This document shows positions 12,637 to 15,929 of a stretch of DNA of 15,929 bases, in pieces. The stretch covers positions 1-15,929 of the forward strand of contig DAHVAE010000006.1 of the NCBI GenBank assembly GCA_027314795.1, written 5' to 3'. The stretch's first letter is position 1. Each line of letters opens with the position of its first letter. The DNA comes from Candidatus Saccharimonadota bacterium (GTDB lineage Bacteria > Patescibacteriota > Saccharimonadia > Saccharimonadales > UBA4665). Below the pieces are notes generated by a model. It saw nothing but the letters and a program-made list of their open reading frames with translations, did no database searches and had not been told where the DNA came from. The translations under genes were made by a program, and so were the position numbers.

Positions 12637-14772
12637 CTAGAGTTTTTCAAGTGGCGCAAATGCTAAATTAAGTTTTTTAAGTCCACGTCCTTTAAAATAT
12701 ATGGCAGCAGTATCGCCTTCTAGTTCAACTACTGTGCCTCTGCCAAAAGTCTGGTGGTTAATTTCATCACCCGCAGAAAGTTCCGGGATGTAGTGTGGCT
12801 CTAGGTCTATATGTTCCTGCGCTATATTTAGTGTAGGGGCAAGAGTATAGCTGGCCTCATTTTCAAACTGGCCATCTATTTCGGTTAAGAACCGACTTGG
12901 CGGATTATGCATAACACCCCCGTAAATTAGTCTGCTCGAGGCATAAGTTAGATACAACTCTTGTTTAGCTCTAGTCATGCCGACATAGCAAAGCCTACGT
13001 TCTTCTTCCATATCGGATTGATCATATAGTGCACGAGAGTGGGGGAAGATAGTCTCCTCCATGCCAATCATAAAGACAGCTGGAAATTCTAGGCCCTTAG
13101 CAGCATGAACAGTCATTAAAGTTACTTGATCATTAGTAAAGTTTGCACTGTCTAGATCACTTATTAACGCCACCTCCTCTAAAAAGCCCGCCAGTCCAAC
13201 GTCTTGATATTCGTTAGCAACGCTGAGTAATTCTTTAACATTTTCTTGCCTAGCTTCACCCTGTGGTGTTCCGTCGTTGAGATAATTTAGGTAGTCCAGT
13301 CTTCTTAGTAGTGAGTCCAAAAAACCTGTTAGGTTGGTAGTTTGCTGCAATGATCTAAGCTGCTTTAAGATATCGTTGAGGTCTATTAAAGCTTGTTTGG
13401 CTCTTGGGGTCAGATTGTCACAAGTCTGGACAGTCATGAAGGCGTTATTTAAGCTGCCAAGTTTATCCGCAAAACTTAAAAAGGTTGCTAGACTTTTCGG
13501 TCCAATAGAACGTGTTGGCACATTAACTATACGTTCAAGCGATAGCCGGTCCTCTGGCTGGTAAATTAGTCTAAGATAGGCAATGATGTCCTTTATTTCT
13601 TTTCGGTCATAGAACCTTACGCCACCAACTATGTGATAAGGTATGCCATAACGAATAAAGGCTTCCTCCACCGGACGGCTTTGGGCGTTGGTACGATAAA
13701 GTACGGCATGGTCCATATAAGCATATTTGCTGCTATCTACATTCTCTTTAATATGTCTGATTAATGTTTCAGCTTCAGCTCTTTCACTGCTAACTTGGAT
13801 AATTTTGACTGGCTGACCTTCGCCGGCATCAGTCCAAAGACTTTTATGGCTACGCTTAGTGTTGTTTAAAATTAAAGCATTTGAGGCATCAAGAATATTT
13901 TTAGTTGATCTGTAGTTTTGTTCGAGCTTAATGACTGTAGCGTTTTTATGGTCATTTTCAAAATTTAGAATGTTTCTAAAGTCAGCGCCTCTAAACATGT
14001 ATATAGACTGGTAGTCATCGCCGACTACGGCCAGGTTGTTAGTTTTGTTGGTTAGAAGTTTAATTAGTTGGTACTGGGCAGCATTGGTATCTTGGTACTC
14101 GTCGATAAAAATATACTTAAACTGCTTTTGCCATTTCTCTCTTACTGATTTAACGGTTTTAAGCAACTGGGCTGTTTTAGTAATTAAATCATCAAAGTCG
14201 AGTGCACTAGCGTTTTTAAGTTCGGCGTCATAAATTGGGTAGATTTGGACGGCAACTTTTTGAGCCGGTGAGCTAGCTATTTCAGCATACTGGGCTGGGG
14301 TCATCATCTCGTTCTTGACTGAGCTAATAATTGAGCGGGTAACTCTTGAGGGATAGCTTTTTTCGTCAATGGACAGTTTCTTGGCAGCCCGTTTTACAGT
14401 TGCAAGTGAGTCAGAATCATCAAAAATTACGAAGGTCTTAGCAATTCCTATATGCTCACCATCTTCTCTTAAGATCTTGACACAGATACCGTGAAAAGTG
14501 CCCATAAATGGCATGAAGCTATAACTGGTTTCACGACCGCCAATTAGCCTGGCAATGCGGCTTCTCATTTCACTGGCAGCTTTATTAGTAAACGTTACTG
14601 CTAGAATTGACTCTGGTCTAGCTTTGTTAGTGGCTAGAATATAGGCAATACGATGAGTTAAGGTTTTAGTCTTACCGCTACCTGCTCCAGCCAATATTAA
14701 AATTGGGCCTTCTGTGGTTATGACGGCCTTTTTTTGTTCAGGGTTTAAACCCCTTAATAGTCTGTCCTCCAT
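12637..14772 (-). CDS. pcrA: UvrD/PcrA-family superfamily 1A DNA helicase
   Basis: ATP-driven 3'-5' DNA helicase used in nucleotide excision and mismatch repair and in clearing proteins from DNA. The 711 residues match PcrA/UvrD. Motifs: Q motif LNPEQKKAV near 9-17; Walker A AGAGSGKT 28-35 with K34; motif Ia VTFTNKAASEMR near 59-70; GTFHGI; Walker B DEYQDTN 224-230; motif III GDDYQSIYMFRGA 251-263; QNYRST motif IV; and TVHAAKGLEFPAVF and VGMTRAK in the second RecA domain. The C-terminus carries the PcrA-type tudor fold (INHQTFGRGTVVELEG ... AIYFKGRGLKKL), which in PcrA binds RNA polymerase. Whether to name it UvrD or PcrA cannot be settled by sequence reading; the tail favours PcrA. It begins 40 bases after tpiA and may share its transcript. 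Confidence 0.96.
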   Translation of the reverse strand: MEDRLLRGLNPEQKKAVITTEGPILILAGAGSGKTKTLTHRIAYILATNKARPESILAVTFTNKAASEMRSRIARLIGGRETSYSFMPFMGTFHGICVKILREDGEHIGIAKTFVIFDDSDSLATVKRAAKKLSIDEKSYPSRVTRSIISSVKNEMMTPAQYAEIASSPAQKVAVQIYPIYDAELKNASALDFDDLITKTAQLLKTVKSVREKWQKQFKYIFIDEYQDTNAAQYQLIKLLTNKTNNLAVVGDDYQSIYMFRGADFRNILNFENDHKNATVIKLEQNYRSTKNILDASNALILNNTKRSHKSLWTDAGEGQPVKIIQVSSERAEAETLIRHIKENVDSSKYAYMDHAVLYRTNAQSRPVEEAFIRYGIPYHIVGGVRFYDRKEIKDIIAYLRLIYQPEDRLSLERIVNVPTRSIGPKSLATFLSFADKLGSLNNAFMTVQTCDNLTPRAKQALIDLNDILKQLRSLQQTTNLTGFLDSLLRRLDYLNYLNDGTPQGEARQENVKELLSVANEYQDVGLAGFLEEVALISDLDSANFTNDQVTLMTVHAAKGLEFPAVFMIGMEETIFPHSRALYDQSDMEEERRLCYVGMTRAKQELYLTYASSRLIYGGVMHNPPSRFLTEIDGQFENEASYTLAPTLNIAQEHIDLEPHYIPELSAGDEINHQTFGRGTVVELEGDTAAIYFKGRGLKKLNLAFAPLEKL

Positions 14773-14812
14773 TTAAAGACTATTTTAATCCAGTTCAACA
14801 ACTAAGGTAAAA

Positions 14813-15598
14813 TTAATCTTTCTTTTTAGCCAGACGAATACTCTGCGCCGTGTCTATAATACTCACAAACTTTTCATAATCTAAGCTGGCTGCTCCAACT
14901 AGAGCGCCATCACAACCATCTAAGGCTAGATAGCCACCGGCATCTTGATCGTCAACACTGCCGCCGTATAAAACTCTGACTTCGCTTGCAGTAGAAGCGC
15001 CATAAAGCTCGCTTATTTGGTAACGAATATAGTCAATGGTCTTTTGAATTTCAGTAGGGTCGGCATGTTCGCCGCCAAATGTCGATATTGACCAGATTGG
15101 TTCATAGGCAATGTTAACCCTTTTAACTTCCTCGGCAGTTAAATCAGAAACGGCCGTTATCAGCTGATCATGGATGACTCTTTTAGTTTCACCAGCTATT
15201 TTCTCCGGCTTTGATTCTCCAATACAGAGAATTGGGTTAATGTCGTTACGAATTGCGGCAGTTACCTTGTCTCGGATTAGCTCTAAGCTCTCAGCAAAAT
15301 ATATCCGTCTTTCGGAATGCCCAACTATTGCATAATCTACCAACCCACTTAACATAGTAAAGCTAACCTCGCCAGTATATGGTCCGTCGTCCTTTGAATA
15401 GGCATTCTGAGCTGCTAGTCTAACTTTGCGCCGGTCTATTTGCAGGCTTAGGGGTTGAAGGGTTAAGAGTGAAGGCGCTAAAACTACTTCAATAGAGCGA
15501 TGATAATTGAGCGCCTTATTAAAGTGATGCACATACAAACTGGCATCATGAATATTGAAGTGCATCTTCCAGTTAGCAACTATTAGACTACGGCTCAT
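14813..15598 (-). CDS. tpiA: Triosephosphate isomerase with altered loop 6
   Basis: Interconverts dihydroxyacetone phosphate and glyceraldehyde 3-phosphate in glycolysis. At 261 residues it has the family length. Catalytic residues are present: N9 and K11 in NWKM, H94 in VGHSERR, E166 in AYEPIW, and the phosphate-binding YGGSV at 211-215. The flexible loop 6 that closes over the substrate is unusual. After EPIW it reads SISTFGGEHADP instead of AIGTGKxATP, so both usual glycines are replaced (S172, F174) and about two residues are added before the proline at 181. GPYTGEVS near 72-79 is normal. It follows pgk by 25 bases and belongs to the same glycolytic unit. Loss of activity seems unlikely because all four catalytic residues are kept. 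Confidence 0.96.
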   Translation of the reverse strand: MSRSLIVANWKMHFNIHDASLYVHHFNKALNYHRSIEVVLAPSLLTLQPLSLQIDRRKVRLAAQNAYSKDDGPYTGEVSFTMLSGLVDYAIVGHSERRIYFAESLELIRDKVTAAIRNDINPILCIGESKPEKIAGETKRVIHDQLITAVSDLTAEEVKRVNIAYEPIWSISTFGGEHADPTEIQKTIDYIRYQISELYGASTASEVRVLYGGSVDDQDAGGYLALDGCDGALVGAASLDYEKFVSIIDTAQSIRLAKKKD

Positions 15599-15623
15599 TC
15601 TTTAGATAGTCTAGCATAAGCAG

Positions 15624-15929
15624 TTACTTATTAAGCAAGGCTTCAACACCTGGTAGTTGATGGCCGGCCATTAGCTCTAAGCTAGCGCCGCCACCGGTTG
15701 ATACTAGATCAAATAACTTAACTAGTTTACGACCTTCAAGGTAGCCAACGGTATCACCGCCACCAACTACAGTATATGGCTTATGGCCCATATCGCCGGT
15801 TAGGGCTTGGATCACCAGGTCTGTACCGTGAGAATATGGCCCAACAGCCCCTTGAAGCCCACTTGTCTCGGTGACTCCCATTGCGCCGTTCCAGATAATT
15901 GTGTTGGCTAATTGGGCAGCGCCGGCTAT
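15624..15929 (-). CDS. pgk: Phosphoglycerate kinase, C-terminal part only
   Basis: C-terminal 101 residues of phosphoglycerate kinase, the glycolytic enzyme that makes ATP from 1,3-bisphosphoglycerate. The frame is open to the window edge at 15929 and gives ANTIIWNGAMG, then VVGGGDTVGYLE (the GGGDT nucleotide loop), and the end STGGGASLELMAGHQLPGVE, the standard C-terminal signature. WNGAMG has Ala where most enzymes have Pro. The internal ATG at 15881 is not a start; the conserved frame continues through it. About three quarters of the protein lies beyond the window. The gene is followed by tpiA after 25 bases, a common pairing. Confidence 0.97.
   Translation of the reverse strand: MAGAAQLANTIIWNGAMGVTETSGLQGAVGPYSHGTDLVIQALTGDMGHKPYTVVGGGDTVGYLEGRKLVKLFDLVSTGGGASLELMAGHQLPGVEALLNK

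Noticed and set aside
1..15929. CRISPR array, insertion sequence, prophage or tRNA genes
   Set aside because: I found no regularly spaced repeats, transposase or integrase motifs, and no cloverleaf with a GGTTCGAATCC-type T-arm apart from the tmRNA.

Overview
The window looks like a chromosomal segment of a Candidate Phyla Radiation bacterium, most likely of the Saccharibacteria (TM7) type. The evidence is circumstantial: an A+T-rich, tightly packed, mostly one-strand layout; short versions of core proteins; a membrane-anchored DUF348-G5-lytic transglycosylase (Rpf/YabE-like) protein; a single-RRM protein; GTG and TTG starts; and several small proteins that match no family I know. UGA is used as a stop, so this is not one of the CPR lineages that read UGA as glycine. 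No rRNA or tRNA gene was seen, so the placement rests on gene content and style only.

Nearly everything is on the minus strand, so the order of transcription is right to left. At the right edge lie the 3' end of pgk and then tpiA (lower glycolysis), followed by a UvrD/PcrA helicase. Next come an rpfB-like cell-wall protein overlapping rsmA (16S rRNA dimethyltransferase), then a complete tmRNA gene (ssrA) with a terminator, then a one-pass membrane protein of unknown function. A PIG-V-like membrane glycosyltransferase is the only convincing plus-strand gene. It shares a 261-bp divergent intergenic region with a small RRM RNA-binding protein, which ends in a clear intrinsic terminator.

Beyond that terminator begins a likely transcription unit with its own promoter: a GH37-type trehalase, metG, tatD, two small translationally coupled unknown genes, and a cysteine desulfurase. 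The left part holds a decayed MNT-type nucleotidyltransferase, an intact Phd/YefM-ParE/RelE toxin-antitoxin pair, and the start of an F-type ATP synthase cluster (b subunit, then a delta-like subunit cut by the window edge).

The metG-tatD and rpfB-rsmA pairs are two halves of a neighbourhood (metG-tatD-rpfB/yabE-rsmA) known from Actinobacteria and Firmicutes, here split by about 4.2 kb holding the tmRNA, trehalase, RRM and glycosyltransferase genes. I did not find a clearly new defence or mobile system. The most interesting items are the tmRNA (a 15-bp inverted repeat around it, an unusual predicted tag ending and an unusual T-loop), the decayed nucleotidyltransferase beside the live toxin-antitoxin pair, the altered loop 6 of triosephosphate isomerase, the cysteine-rich transglycosylase domain, and two coupled unknown genes.
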